Source: DAOTWA01 sp963702935 (lineage in GTDB: Bacteria; Chloroflexota; Anaerolineae; Anaerolineales; Anaerolineaceae). Taken from it: a stretch of DNA of 64,000 nt. Shown here one piece after another: positions 31,462-41,020 of the stretch. The notes under the pieces are model-generated. The model was not told the DNA's origin. It did no database searches and saw only the letters and a program-made list of their open reading frames with translations. Where the stretch lies: contig OY969772.1 of NCBI GenBank assembly GCA_963702935.1, positions 4,092,001-4,156,000 of the forward strand, given 5' to 3'. Within the stretch, counting starts at the first letter, position 1. Each line of letters starts with the position of its first letter. Both the position numbers and the translations under genes were made by a program.

Positions 31462-34167
31462 GCCAGTACACCGCCGCCCCCCTCAACTTTACGCAGCCGG
31501 TAACTCGCGAAGCGTTGCTGGATCTCGTCCAGACCGCCCTGAAGGTAGGCGAATATCATTTCGCGCGCCTGGCCGCCTTTTCCTGGCTGGCGACCTACCC
31601 GGGAGACCTCAAGGCCAACCTGCTGCTCGCCAAAGCCATGTGGGGCGAGGGCCTCCACCGGCAGGTTCCCCCCATCCTGGAGAGCCTGATCCAGCTCGAC
31701 CCTGAATACGTGGACGCCTACGAGATGCTCTCGATCGCCGGCGCGATCATCGGGGCGGAAAAAGCCGCTTCCGCGATCGTCGCCATCTTCGCCCTGGGCG
31801 GGCGGGCGGAAAAGATGCCCTCTCTGCCCGAATGGAGCATCCAGGTGCGCCGGGCCAGGGAAGCCATGCGCAGCAACAAGCTCCAGGATGCCGAAGGAAC
31901 TCATCCACCAGGCCATCGCGCTGAACCCGGAGTCGCCCATTCCCGCCATCCTGCACTTGCAGTTGGCGCGCAACAACGGCGACAAGTTATCCATCTTGAA
32001 TTTGACGAGCCTGTACCATTCGCGCTGGCCGGACTGCCAGCAGTTCAGCCTGCTCCTCGCCGAGGCTCGCTTGCAGTCCGGCGACGAGCCGGGCGCGGTG
32101 GCCTTGCTGCACCAATGCGCCTCGCGCGACGCCGCCGGCCAGGTGCCGGTGCGCATCTGGGGAGGCAGCCACCCTTACCGCCCGTTGTGGCCAGAGCAGA
32201 TGAGCGCCTGGCTGGAGCAGCCCATTCCTTCGACCATCGCCGCCGCGTATGGCTGGAATCGCCTCTCCCAAGGCGCGCCAGAGGAGGAACAGCCCGCGCC
32301 TGTCGAGGCGGATCCCACACCGTCGCCTGCTCCAGAGACCGCAGAAACCGCGGAGTCCCCGGCACCCCCGCAGACCGCGCCCGACCTCCCCGCAGCCGCC
32401 CCGGCAGCCTCAGACCTCGACCAGGACGACGCAGTCGTTGCCCCTCAGGCGGAAAAGGTCGAAATCGGCGCAGGCAGGGCTGCTGCGCCGCCCGAAACGT
32501 TGCGCTCCATCCAGGAGGAGCTGGACCGCCTGGCGAAACGCCTGAAACAGCCCGGCCCCAAGCGCGCCGACGGCCGCTTCCCGGTGTACGTGGTCTTCTC
32601 CACCCGCAAGGGCCTGGAAGCGCAGTACGGGCCCCAAACCAGCGCGATCCTCATCGAAGAAATGCAGAAGCTGATCGCAGCGGTGCGCCAGAGGCCCGGT
32701 TGGAGCGCGATGCTGTTCCTGGCCGACGACCCCGCCTGTACCACCCCGCTGGGGGTCAGCCCCGCCCCGGCAGTGGATCCCTGGAAGCTCAAGCTGGCCC
32801 TGGCCGACCTGGACGCCACCCTGGGCAAGCGCGGCGAGATGATCGGCGCGTTGTTGATCGTCGGCGGGCCGCTGGTGGTTCCCTTCCATCGCCTGCCCAA
32901 CCCCACCGAGGACGCCGACGCAGACGTGGCCTCTGACAACCCCTACGCCAGCCTGGACGAGAACTACTTCGTGCCTGAATGGCCCATCGGCCGCCTGCCG
33001 GGAACGGCCGGCGCGGATGCGGGCCTGCTGCTCGACTGTTTGCGCAAGCTGAGCATCTACCACGCCGGCCAGATAAAAAAGCCCTCCTGGTGGCAACGTA
33101 TGCTCGCATTCAACTTCGATTTCCTGTTTGTCAGGCGCAAGAAATCGAGCAAGCTGCGCCGCGTTGGCAAGAATATGCGCCCCAGCTTCGGTTACACGGC
33201 CGCCGTGTGGAAACAGTCTTCGCAGGAAGTCTTCACCCCCATCGGCGAGGCCAGGTCCATGCTCATTTCTCCTCCCGCCAGCAGTGGAAACGTCATCACC
33301 AGCGGGCTGATGCCTGCCAACCTGGGCTATTTCAATCTGCACGGCGTCCAGGATGGAGCCGAATGGTACGGCCAAAGGGACGCCAACGATCCCCCCAATA
33401 CCCCCGATTACCCGGTGGCCTTGAGCCCGCAAGACATCCTCAACGGCGGCAAGGCGCCGGCCATCGTCTTCAGCGAAGCCTGCTACGGCGCCAACATCGA
33501 AAACAAGACCGAAGAGCAGGCCATCGCGCTGAAATTCCTGGCCTCCGGCACGCAGGCCGTGCTCGGTTCCACCTGCGTCTCCTACGGGTCGGTCACCACG
33601 CCCCTGATTGCCGCCGATCTGTTGGGCAATCTCTTCTGGAAGCTGGTCAAGGATGGCCAGCCCGTCGGGAAAGCGCTGCAAAAGGCCAAGATCAGCCTGG
33701 CCAAGGAAATGAGCCATCGCCAGGGGTACCTGGACGGCGAAGATCAAAAGACCCTGATCTCCTTCGTGCTCTACGGAGACCCGCTCGTCTCCCTGGGCGC
33801 GTCGAAATCCGCGCCCAAGTCGGTTGTGCGCCTGAGGTCCCGCTTACAGTTCAAGACCACCCATCAGGAAGCTCCCCGGGGAGAGCCGGGCGAGTCCGTG
33901 CCGGTGGAAGTGCTCACCCAGGTGAAACAGTTGGTGGATCAATACCTGCCCGGGCTGCGCAACGCCGAGCTGAGCTACAGCCGCCAGAAGCTCAACCCCA
34001 ACGGCAATTCCACCCCCCAATCCAAGGCCGCCGGCGCACAGGCAGCCGAAAACGTGGTGGTCACCCTCAGCAAGAAGGTGAACGTCTCCACCCGCGTTCA
34101 TCGCCATTACGCGCACATGACGCTGGATAAACAAGGCAAGCTTTTGAAGTTCGCGGTCTCGAAATGA
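31458..34167 (+). CDS. TPR protein with a C25 gingipain/caspase-like protease domain, frameshifted
   Basis: About 902 residues when corrected. A helical TPR-like N-terminus (1-265) leads into a Pro/Ala/Glu-rich linker (about 272-330), then a peptidase clan CD-type domain (about 370-790). This has GALLIVGGPLVVPFHRLP, DNPYASLDENYFVPEWPIGR, catalytic His628 in YFNLHG, catalytic Cys675 in FSEACYGA, then GSTCVSYGS and LYGDPLVSLG. The His-Cys spacing of 47 is normal for caspase-like folds. The frame breaks at 31896-31897 (one extra G). ATG overlaps the TPR gene stop. There is no signal peptide, so it is intracellular, unlike secreted gingipains. CHAT is an alternative family name. Confidence 0.88.
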
Positions 34168-34180
34168 CCCCACCGCACGC

Positions 34181-35503
34181 TCATCTTAGGGTGAGGGGCA
34201 GGTAAGTCTTGATCGACCCAACCACGAAGGGATGCAGCCAGCCGACCACTTCGCTGGCGTCGCCCATCACCGTCCAATTGGAGACTTTCAGGGTGGACGC
34301 GCCGGTCGGGGAATTATTCTGCTCGATGACCGTGATGGAGCCGTTCCCGTTGCCGTCCACGTTCGAGGCAGTCACTACGGAAGTGTGCCCATAAGGGGTC
34401 GTGGCGCCATAACTGAGCACGTCGTCCGGGAGGGGCGCCATTCCCTGCGTTCCATTGGCGATCTTAATGAAGCGCGACCCCGAGTACTTCTCAACCACCT
34501 GGTTGCCGTTAGCTCCATAAGGTTGGACCCCATACGCCAGATATAAGAAGCGCATGGACAGCTCGACGCATTCCCATTCATATTCCCCCCAGCTCTGCGG
34601 CGTAAAATGCACCAGCACATCCGGGGCGCCGTCAGCCCAGGGGCGTGGCCCGCACGCCTCCAGCCCCCGGTAGACGGCCCCCAGCGGGAGCGCGGCGATG
34701 TGGCTGGGGTTCTCGGGGGCATTCGCGTAATGGTTCGTGTCGCAATCCCCACTCCACCAGGGCGGCGTCGGCAGGCTCGAGGCTTCCCCTTGCGCCTGCG
34801 CGAGCTTATTCTGGCCCGGGTCGGCAGCCGGCGCAAGCGGGCTGTTTTCGCCCGCGGCGCTGGTCGAGGGCTGAGCCAGGTCGTCGCTGCTCAAGGCCGT
34901 GCTCGCTATGGATTGGGCCAGGGGCTGAAGGTCGCTTTGCGAAGCAGCCACGCCTCCCAGCTTTTGGCTGGCCCGTACGATCCACAACCGCTCGCCCGCC
35001 TTGGCCACCCATTCGACGATCCACACCGGCTGCGTCGTGATGCCGTCGAGCGAGAGATTCACCACGCTCTGGATGCTCGCCACTTCCCGCCCAAACAGAC
35101 TGGCTCTGGGGCCGGCCTGCGGGCGCCCTCCCTGGCTCTCCCGAAAAGCCGCCAGGGCTTTCAGGTAAGTGTCTTCGCCGGTGCTCGCGTCGGCAGGCGG
35201 CAGCGCCTCCGTGCTGGACTGCGCCCCGAAGGGCACCGCCGTGATCGAGAATTCCTTGCCCGCGTCCCCCGGATCGATGGCGTAAGCCACCTGGATGGCA
35301 TTAACCGGGTCGGAAGCCACGAACGCGCTCCCGGGCAGGAAAGGCGTGCACAAGCGCAGGCTGACGCCGTCTAAGGAGAATGAAGCCGGTTGCTCGCCCT
35401 CTGTTGGGCAGGCCGCCGCTTCGGCTTTTCCAATGCTGAAAGGCGCCCAAAGCATGGCGCCGAGCGTAAAAAGGACGATCAACAGCCGGGAAATTTTCTG
35501 CAT
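34181..35503 (-). CDS. Secreted CHAP-domain protein
   Basis: A 440-residue protein with a signal peptide (SRLLIVLFTLGAMLWAPFS, cleavage after AEA). Residues 30-200 form a domain I do not recognise, followed by a Ser/Pro-rich linker and a C-terminal CHAP amidase/endopeptidase domain with catalytic Cys in WECVELSMRFLYL and His in TPYGHTSVVT. CHAP enzymes cut peptidoglycan or related amides. It ends with IKTYLPLTLR. It converges on the protease gene with only 13 bp between the stop codons. Confidence 0.85.
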   Translation of the reverse strand: MQKISRLLIVLFTLGAMLWAPFSIGKAEAAACPTEGEQPASFSLDGVSLRLCTPFLPGSAFVASDPVNAIQVAYAIDPGDAGKEFSITAVPFGAQSSTEALPPADASTGEDTYLKALAAFRESQGGRPQAGPRASLFGREVASIQSVVNLSLDGITTQPVWIVEWVAKAGERLWIVRASQKLGGVAASQSDLQPLAQSIASTALSSDDLAQPSTSAAGENSPLAPAADPGQNKLAQAQGEASSLPTPPWWSGDCDTNHYANAPENPSHIAALPLGAVYRGLEACGPRPWADGAPDVLVHFTPQSWGEYEWECVELSMRFLYLAYGVQPYGANGNQVVEKYSGSRFIKIANGTQGMAPLPDDVLSYGATTPYGHTSVVTASNVDGNGNGSITVIEQNNSPTGASTLKVSNWTVMGDASEVVGWLHPFVVGSIKTYLPLTLR

Positions 35504-35753
35504 GAGCCTTGCCTGATACCTTTACCAATAATTTCAGCAGAACACTGCCGCACCGCTCGCTATCGCGGCATCGCGCAAGTTTCAAGATTATACGTCATGG
35601 AACTGGGTTGGAACGGGAAAACCGGCCCACCTTTCGATACTGTTAAGTAAAGGTCCCCCCTGATTTTAATTGTTGTGCTTCATCTGTACCTATCCTCAGG
35701 CTTGAACTGGACCTATAATGATATGAGAGGCCGTACCCGTTCAGGAGGCCAAA
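35504..35753. other. Divergent intergenic region
   Basis: No gene is seen in this 250-bp gap between the CHAP gene and the alpha/beta hydrolase. TATAAT stands at 35714-35719 without a good -35 box. The hydrolase has a strong Shine-Dalgarno (CAGGAGG) before its ATG. Confidence 0.4.
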
Positions 35754-36704
35754 ATGGGTCCTCAGCATAAGCATGAGCTCGCGCCGCCGGGACAGATAGT
35801 GGATGTCGGAGGGTTCCGGCTGCACGCCATTGTGCGTGGGCAAGGGACGCCGATTGTCCTTTTCGAGCCAGCCCTGGGCGGGTTTGCCTTGCAGTATGCT
35901 TACCTCCAGTCGGAGGTGTCTGCTTTTACCCAGGTTGTGGCTTACGATCGCGCCGGCCAGGGATGGAGCGATTGTAGCCCGAATCCGCGTACGCCGGCCA
36001 ACCTGGCGGGCGAATTAAAAGCATTGCTGGGCAAGCTAGACCTCCAGCCCCCGTACGTTTTGGTTGGACATTCCTTTGGCGGGCTGTTGGCCCGCATCTA
36101 CGCCGGATTCCATCCGGAAGAAGTCGCCGGCATCGTCCTGATCAATTCTTCCCATGAGAACCAGCACGAATCCTTCCCAGATCTCGACAAAATGGTCAGC
36201 CAGGCAGCCAGAGGGGTGCGCCTGCTAAAATTCGCATCGCGGCTGGGCCTGGGCAAGCCACTGACGAAGATGAGCCTGGGGAGCGCCGCCAAATCTTTAT
36301 CCACAGAAGATCTCAATACCTTCGTGGCCGTTGCCAGCCGGCCCAAACATCAGGAAACCATGCTGGCCGAGTTTTCCCAGCACCGCTTCTATTTTGGGCC
36401 GCAATCGGAAGTACCTCGCACGCTGGGCGATACGCCTCTGATCGTCGTCACAGCCGAAAACAGTGTGAGCGGTCAAGGAAAAATCGGCGGCATGACAGGC
36501 GAGCAGATGAACGCGCAGCACCAGCGATTGCAAAAGGAGCTGATCCGGCTTTCCTCTCGAGGGGAGCAGGTCGTCGTCCCCGGTGCGACCCACTTATCCA
36601 TCCTCATCCAGCCGGAGCACGCCGCTCAGGTAGTAGATGCAATCCGGCGCATGGTAGAAAGGGTGCGTAAAGGAAGCCCTAGCCCCGCTCCAACCTCGCA
36701 GTAA
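35754..36704 (+). CDS. Alpha/beta-fold hydrolase
   Basis: A 316-residue cytoplasmic hydrolase. The nucleophile elbow GHSFGG (Ser at about residue 110), the oxyanion region (VLFEPALGG) and the catalytic His in GATHLSIL are present. The acid residue is not obvious. The N-terminal phrase PGQIVDVGGFRLH is typical of esterase or haloalkane dehalogenase-like members. Substrate unknown. It is monocistronic and ends before a strong terminator. Confidence 0.87.
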   Translation: MGPQHKHELAPPGQIVDVGGFRLHAIVRGQGTPIVLFEPALGGFALQYAYLQSEVSAFTQVVAYDRAGQGWSDCSPNPRTPANLAGELKALLGKLDLQPPYVLVGHSFGGLLARIYAGFHPEEVAGIVLINSSHENQHESFPDLDKMVSQAARGVRLLKFASRLGLGKPLTKMSLGSAAKSLSTEDLNTFVAVASRPKHQETMLAEFSQHRFYFGPQSEVPRTLGDTPLIVVTAENSVSGQGKIGGMTGEQMNAQHQRLQKELIRLSSRGEQVVVPGATHLSILIQPEHAAQVVDAIRRMVERVRKGSPSPAPTSQ

Positions 36705-36786
36705 CTCGCTTTTCGGTCGAGATAGAATTGCATCCAAGAAGCATCCCCCCTTCTCAAGATGAAGAAACACTACCCCCAAATAATAA

Positions 36787-36810
36787 GACCCCCGCTCCTC
36801 GGGGGTCTTT
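36787..36810. terminator. Strong stem-loop terminator
   Basis: GACCCCCG (36787-36794) pairs perfectly with CGGGGGTC (36800-36807) across a 5-nt loop, followed by TTTCCTTT. It lies between the rightward alpha/beta hydrolase and the leftward tRNA-His, and can end both transcripts. Confidence 0.85.
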
Positions 36811-36824
36811 CCTTTATCTGTTAG

Positions 36825-36897
36825 GGTGGCTGATGGGGGTCGAACCCACAACCCCTTGATCCACAGTCAAGTGCTCTGCCATTGAGCTACAGCCACC
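36825..36897 (-). tRNA. tRNA-His (anticodon GTG)
   Basis: The minus strand folds as a full cloverleaf: acceptor GTGGCTG/CAGCCAC, D arm from GCTCAATGGCAGAGC, anticodon stem CTTGA/TCAAG with loop CTGTGGA (anticodon GTG), T arm GTGGG-TTCGACC-CCCAT region. An encoded G at -1 faces C73, the identity pair of histidine tRNAs. CCA is not encoded. It lies 18 bp downstream of hisS on the same strand. Confidence 0.95.
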
Positions 36898-36915
36898 ATA
36901 ATGCGGTAGATTTTA

Positions 36916-38199
36916 TCACGAAGGGGTGTCCTCCGCAAGCATTTGGCGGATCGTTTCGGCGACTTTCTCCCGGCCAACCGTCACCTGCGTGCGCCTGGCC
37001 AGGTCCTTGAGGGTCACCTCTCGCTTGGCGGCCTCGTCCGGGCCGATGATCGCCACACAGCGCACCCCCATGCGGTCGGCGAACTTCAACTGCCTGGGCA
37101 GCTTCACCGCCTCGGTAAAGCAAGTGGCCTTGAGGCCCGCCCGTCTCAGCTCGCCCGCCAGGCTCAAAGAGGTCAGCAACAGCTCCTCGTCGAAGACCGT
37201 CACCAACACCGGCGCCGGCGAGGGCGCCTGCGCCGGCAGGCAGCCGTACTTGGCCAGCGCCAGCGAGATGACCACGTCTCCCATGGCAAAGCCGGCCGCG
37301 GACACCGGCGCTCCGCCCACGTCCCGCACCAGGTTGTCGTAGCGCCCACCGCCCAGGATGGCGCGGAACTCCCCGTCTGCGTCGCGCGCCTCGAAGACCG
37401 TTCCCGTGTAATAATCCAGGCCGCGGATGATCTGCGGGTCGTAGCGCACGTAATCCCGGACGCCGAGCGCATCCAGCGCGGCGAAGAAGCGCTTCAATTC
37501 CTCCGAGCGTTCCCAAAGGTTCTGGTCGGCCAGCAATTCTTTCAAACCGTCCACTTGCTGCGTGGAAAGCCCCACCTCCAGCGCGTAATTCTCCCATTCC
37601 GCCGGGCGCATCTTCTCGCGCCGGTCGATCAAATGGAACACGGCCGATTTCTGCTCCCCGGAAATCCCCAATTTCTGCAACTGGGCGTCCATCAGCCGGC
37701 GGTTGTTCACCAGCAGGCTGATCTGTGCGGGCGAAAGGCCCACCACCTCGAAAAAGCGCGCCGCGATGGCCGCCAGCTCCGCATCGGCTTCGGGGGAATC
37801 GGCGCCGATGATGTCGATGTTCCACTGGAAGAACTCCCGGGAACGCCCTTTCTGCGGGCGCTCGTAACGCCAGAAGGGGCCGAAGGACCACCAGCGCGCC
37901 GGGAAAGCCAGCTCGTTTTGCTTTTGGGCGATCATGCGCGCCAGGCTGGGGGTCAGCTCGGGGCGCAGGGTGATCAAATCCCCCCCTCGGTCCGGGAAGA
38001 CGAACGCCTGGTCCTTGACCAGCTCTTCGCCGGACTTCGCCGCATACAGGTCGATCTTTTCGAGGAAGGGGCCGTCGTACTCCTGGTAGCCGAATTGCTC
38101 GGAGACCTGCCGGATGGCCTGGTAAAGCCAGGTGCGCACAGCCATGTCTTCCGGGTAAAAATCACGCGTCCCTTTTACGGGTTGAATAGTTGCTTTCAT
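36916..38199 (-). CDS. hisS: Histidyl-tRNA synthetase
   Basis: Class II aminoacyl-tRNA synthetase that charges tRNA-His. ATG 38199 gives 427 residues starting MKATIQPVKGTRDFYPED, the conserved N-terminus; the frame is open further upstream but those residues are not family-like. Motif 2 and histidine-site signatures are present (RYERPQKGRSREFFQWN, RGLDYYTGTVFE, GGGRYDNLV), followed by the C-terminal anticodon-binding domain. The tRNA-His gene follows immediately, so substrate and enzyme may be made from one transcript. Confidence 0.96.
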   Translation of the reverse strand: MKATIQPVKGTRDFYPEDMAVRTWLYQAIRQVSEQFGYQEYDGPFLEKIDLYAAKSGEELVKDQAFVFPDRGGDLITLRPELTPSLARMIAQKQNELAFPARWWSFGPFWRYERPQKGRSREFFQWNIDIIGADSPEADAELAAIAARFFEVVGLSPAQISLLVNNRRLMDAQLQKLGISGEQKSAVFHLIDRREKMRPAEWENYALEVGLSTQQVDGLKELLADQNLWERSEELKRFFAALDALGVRDYVRYDPQIIRGLDYYTGTVFEARDADGEFRAILGGGRYDNLVRDVGGAPVSAAGFAMGDVVISLALAKYGCLPAQAPSPAPVLVTVFDEELLLTSLSLAGELRRAGLKATCFTEAVKLPRQLKFADRMGVRCVAIIGPDEAAKREVTLKDLARRTQVTVGREKVAETIRQMLAEDTPS

Positions 38200-38474
38200 G
38201 ATAGCATCCGTTTGACTGGAGGAATTTCTCCTCATTTTAACATAGAATTCCCCCTGATTTCCGGCAAAACCGGCCGCCAAACTCATGACAATTTAGCCGG
38301 TGAGCAAGGAAGGAATGCACTTATCTATTGGAGACAAAAATGGTATAAGTTTTACGATTTAAACCGAATAAGTGTTGTCTGGACCTGCTGATCAAGGTAG
38401 GGGTTAATCGTGGGCCTCTGCATGAAAATCCATACCACCTAATTTCCTCGAGTAATCACGAAAGAGCAATTATT

Positions 38475-38855
38475 ATGAATTTGAATGAGCTTGTCAGCCT
38501 GGTCAATGGCAAGATCCTCACGCAGAACATTGATCTCAGACGAGAGATCAAGGGCTGCTGTGGCGCCGATCTCATGAGCGACGTTCTGGCTTCCATCCAG
38601 CCCGACGCGGTGCTGCTCACCGGGTTATGCAACCCCCAGGTGGTGCGCACGGCGCAAATGGCCGACGTGACCGCCATCGTGCTGGTGCGTGGCAAGAACC
38701 CGCCGGCCGAGACGATCAAATTAGCGGATGAGGAAAGCATTCCCCTAATCTCCAGCCCCTTCGGCATGTTCGAATTGTGCGGGCGCCTCTACCAGGCCGG
38801 CTTGCCCAGCCTGGAATCCCCGGTCAGCAACGGCGATCAGCCGTGCGGCCAATAA
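38475..38855 (+). CDS. DRTGG-domain protein 1
   Basis: A 126-residue protein with one DRTGG-like domain (MNLNELVSLVNGKILTQ, then GCCGADLMSDVLA and a C-terminal PFGMFELCGRLY). DRTGG domains occur next to CBS domains and HPr kinases and are thought to be regulatory. It opens a block of signalling genes that precedes the NADH-linked hydrogenase subunits, and it starts 17 bp before the next gene. Confidence 0.8.
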   Translation: MNLNELVSLVNGKILTQNIDLRREIKGCCGADLMSDVLASIQPDAVLLTGLCNPQVVRTAQMADVTAIVLVRGKNPPAETIKLADEESIPLISSPFGMFELCGRLYQAGLPSLESPVSNGDQPCGQ

Positions 38856-38871
38856 CCTTCAGGAAATCAGG

Positions 38872-39879
38872 ATGGCCCAGTCAAGCAATCCAAAAGGCAA
38901 GATGATCACGGACGAAGTTGCCGAGAACATTACCCGGGTCGAAGAGCTCGCTTACGAGTTAAAGATCGAGGAAGTCATGACGAGAGAAATCAAAGTCCTT
39001 TCTCCCGACATGAAGATGTTAGAGGTGCTTGAAGTATTCAGACAGGCGCGCATCTCCGGAGCGCCTGTCCTTTTAAATGGCGCCGTGGTTGGCCTGCTGA
39101 GCATCGAGGACATCATTCGCAGCCTGCGCGTGGGGGATCTCGAAGCTCCCGTGCGGCAATACATGTCCACCAAAGTGATCACCGTCAACAGCTTCGATCC
39201 GGTCGTAGAAGGCTTGAAAGCCTTTGTGCACGCCAACGTAGGCCGCTTCCCCGTCGTAGACGAAGGCGGCAATCTGGTCGGCATCCTCACCAAAGGCGAC
39301 ATCAACCTCGGGCTGCTGAAAGCCTTAGAACACGATTATCAGGAAGAAGAAGTGCGCCGTTACCGGGCCAGCCACCTCTTCGAAGACATCGTCTCCGACC
39401 GCACCAGCCTGATCCTGCGCTACGTCATCAAGCCCCACGATTTTACCCGTGGCGGCGCCGCTTCGAGCTTCATCAAACGCGCCCTCTTGCGCCTGGGAGC
39501 CAGCCCGCAAATCGCGCGCCGCTGCGGAATCGCCATCTACGAGGCCGAGATGAACCTCATCATCCACGCCACCCACGGCGGCGTCATCCGCGTGGAGATC
39601 GAGCCGCACCACATCGTCATGGACGCCTACGACGATGGGCCGGGCATCGAGGATGTACAGCAGGCCATGAAGCCCGGCTTCTCGACCGCCTCGGAAGAAA
39701 TCCGCGAGCTGGGCTTTGGAGCCGGCATGGGACTGGCCAACATCTCCCGTTGCGCAGACGAAATGACCCTCGAATCCAAGCCCGACAAAGGCACCAAGCT
39801 CCATGTGGTCTTCTTGCTCCAGGACCAGGAAGCCTTCGGCGAAGCCTATACCCATTTCGAAAAGGAGAAGACTGAATGA
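38872..39879 (+). CDS. CBS-pair protein with an anti-sigma/serine kinase-type ATPase domain
   Basis: A 335-residue protein. Two CBS motifs (about 30-155; VMTREIKVLSPDMKMLEV and MSTKVITVNSFDPVVEG) are followed by a GHKL ATPase domain of the RsbW type (about 185-320) with N box YEAEMNLIIHATHGG, G1 DDGPGIED and GAGMGLANISRCAD. Such proteins probably sense adenylates through CBS and phosphorylate or bind a partner. It overlaps the next DRTGG gene by 4 bp. Confidence 0.87.
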   Translation: MAQSSNPKGKMITDEVAENITRVEELAYELKIEEVMTREIKVLSPDMKMLEVLEVFRQARISGAPVLLNGAVVGLLSIEDIIRSLRVGDLEAPVRQYMSTKVITVNSFDPVVEGLKAFVHANVGRFPVVDEGGNLVGILTKGDINLGLLKALEHDYQEEEVRRYRASHLFEDIVSDRTSLILRYVIKPHDFTRGGAASSFIKRALLRLGASPQIARRCGIAIYEAEMNLIIHATHGGVIRVEIEPHHIVMDAYDDGPGIEDVQQAMKPGFSTASEEIRELGFGAGMGLANISRCADEMTLESKPDKGTKLHVVFLLQDQEAFGEAYTHFEKEKTE

Positions 39880-40219
39880 CGCTCCAAGAGATCATCAAAG
39901 CCCTCGACCTGAAAGTTTTGACTGATCCAAAAGATTTTTCATCGATCACGCCCACTTGCGGCTACGCTTCAGACCTGTTGAGCTGTGTGATGGCAGGCGC
40001 TTCCCACCAGGGGATATGGGTCACGCTCCAGGCGCACAATAATATCGTGGCGGTCGCCGCGCTGTTGGAATTGAGCGCGGTGATCATCACCGAAAATGCC
40101 CAGCCTGAAGCCGAGACCATCGCCAAGGCCAATCAAGGGCCATCACCCTGCTCTCGACGCAGGAGAATTCCTTTCACGTAGTCGGGCGTTTGTGGGAATT
40201 GGGGCTGCGAGACCATTAA
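39876..40219 (+). CDS. DRTGG-domain protein 2, frameshifted
   Basis: A second small DRTGG-like protein of about 114 residues (MTLQEIIKALDLKVLTD, CGYASDLLSCVMAGA). The frame breaks near 40137: one base is missing in the GGG before CC, after which the expected C-terminus AITLLSTQENSFHVVGRLW continues to TAA at 40217-40219. Its end mirrors the 'PFGMFELCGRLY' end of DRTGG protein 1, which supports the repair. Confidence 0.78.
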
Positions 40220-40238
40220 GAAAGATTGAGGCGCTGGT

Positions 40239-40982
40239 TTGCAAACCTACCGGGCTGAGCTTCACATCCATACCGTGCTTTCGCCTTGCGCGGACGTAGA
40301 GATGATCCCTCCCTTCATCGTCGAGCAAGCCCTGGAGTTGGGCATCGACCTGATCGCCATCACCGATCACAACGCCAGCGCGAACGTCGAGGCCGTGCAG
40401 AAGGCAGCCCGCAGCACCCGGCTGGCCGTTCTGCCGGGTATGGAGCTTCAGACGCGTGAAGAAGTCCACTTGTTGTGCCTCTTCGATGCCCTCGAGCAGG
40501 TGCGCCAGTGGCAGGCCATCGTCGACGAGCATTTGCCGCCCCTCGAAAACGATATCGAGCATTTCGGCGAGCAGTTCGTCGTGGACGAGACGGGCGACTT
40601 CATACGCCGTGAGACCCGTATGTTGATCGTCTCCGCCGATCTCTCGCTTAGCGAAGCGGTGCAAGGCGTATCCCGCCTGGGCGGGTTGGCCATCCCGGCT
40701 CACGTCAATCGCAAGGCATTTGGATTGATCGAAAACCTGGGCTTCGTCCCCACCGACGTGCCCATCGAGGCCCTGGAGATTTCCAGGCATTTATCGCTCC
40801 AGGCCGCCCAGGAGAAATTTCCACAAATCCAGGGCTATCCCCTGCTCCAGGGAGGGGACGCTCATCTGCTCGAAGACATTTTAGGCGCCAACCAATTCCA
40901 CATGGACGCGCCCACGCTCGGTGAGATGCGCCTGGCGCTCGCCGGAAGGCAAGGCAGAGGTTTCACCGTGCTCAATCGCTAA
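40239..40982 (+). CDS. PHP-domain metal-dependent phosphoesterase-like protein
   Basis: A 247-residue protein. PHP metal-binding motifs are ELHIHTVLSPC at the N-terminus, AITDHNAS, the Glu in LPGMELQTREEVHLL, PAHVNR and GGDAH near the end. The TTG start at 40239 places the first HxH motif at residue 9-11. PHP enzymes hydrolyse phosphoesters; this lineage (YciV/TrpH-like) occurs in the same gene block beside multimeric hydrogenases of anaerobes. Confidence 0.88.
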   Translation: MQTYRAELHIHTVLSPCADVEMIPPFIVEQALELGIDLIAITDHNASANVEAVQKAARSTRLAVLPGMELQTREEVHLLCLFDALEQVRQWQAIVDEHLPPLENDIEHFGEQFVVDETGDFIRRETRMLIVSADLSLSEAVQGVSRLGGLAIPAHVNRKAFGLIENLGFVPTDVPIEALEISRHLSLQAAQEKFPQIQGYPLLQGGDAHLLEDILGANQFHMDAPTLGEMRLALAGRQGRGFTVLNR

Positions 40983-41020
40983 GTGGACAACTTGCATAAC
41001 TTTTAGGTGACATTTGGTAT

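Noticed and set aside
32410..33747. Antisense open frame of 445 codons opposite the protease domain
   Set aside because: No recognisable motif, and it would span the most conserved part of the plus-strand gene.
31458..34167. Type III-E CRISPR TPR-CHAT (Craspase-like) locus
   Set aside because: No CRISPR array, effector nuclease or cas gene is present in the window; only the TPR-protease combination is shared.
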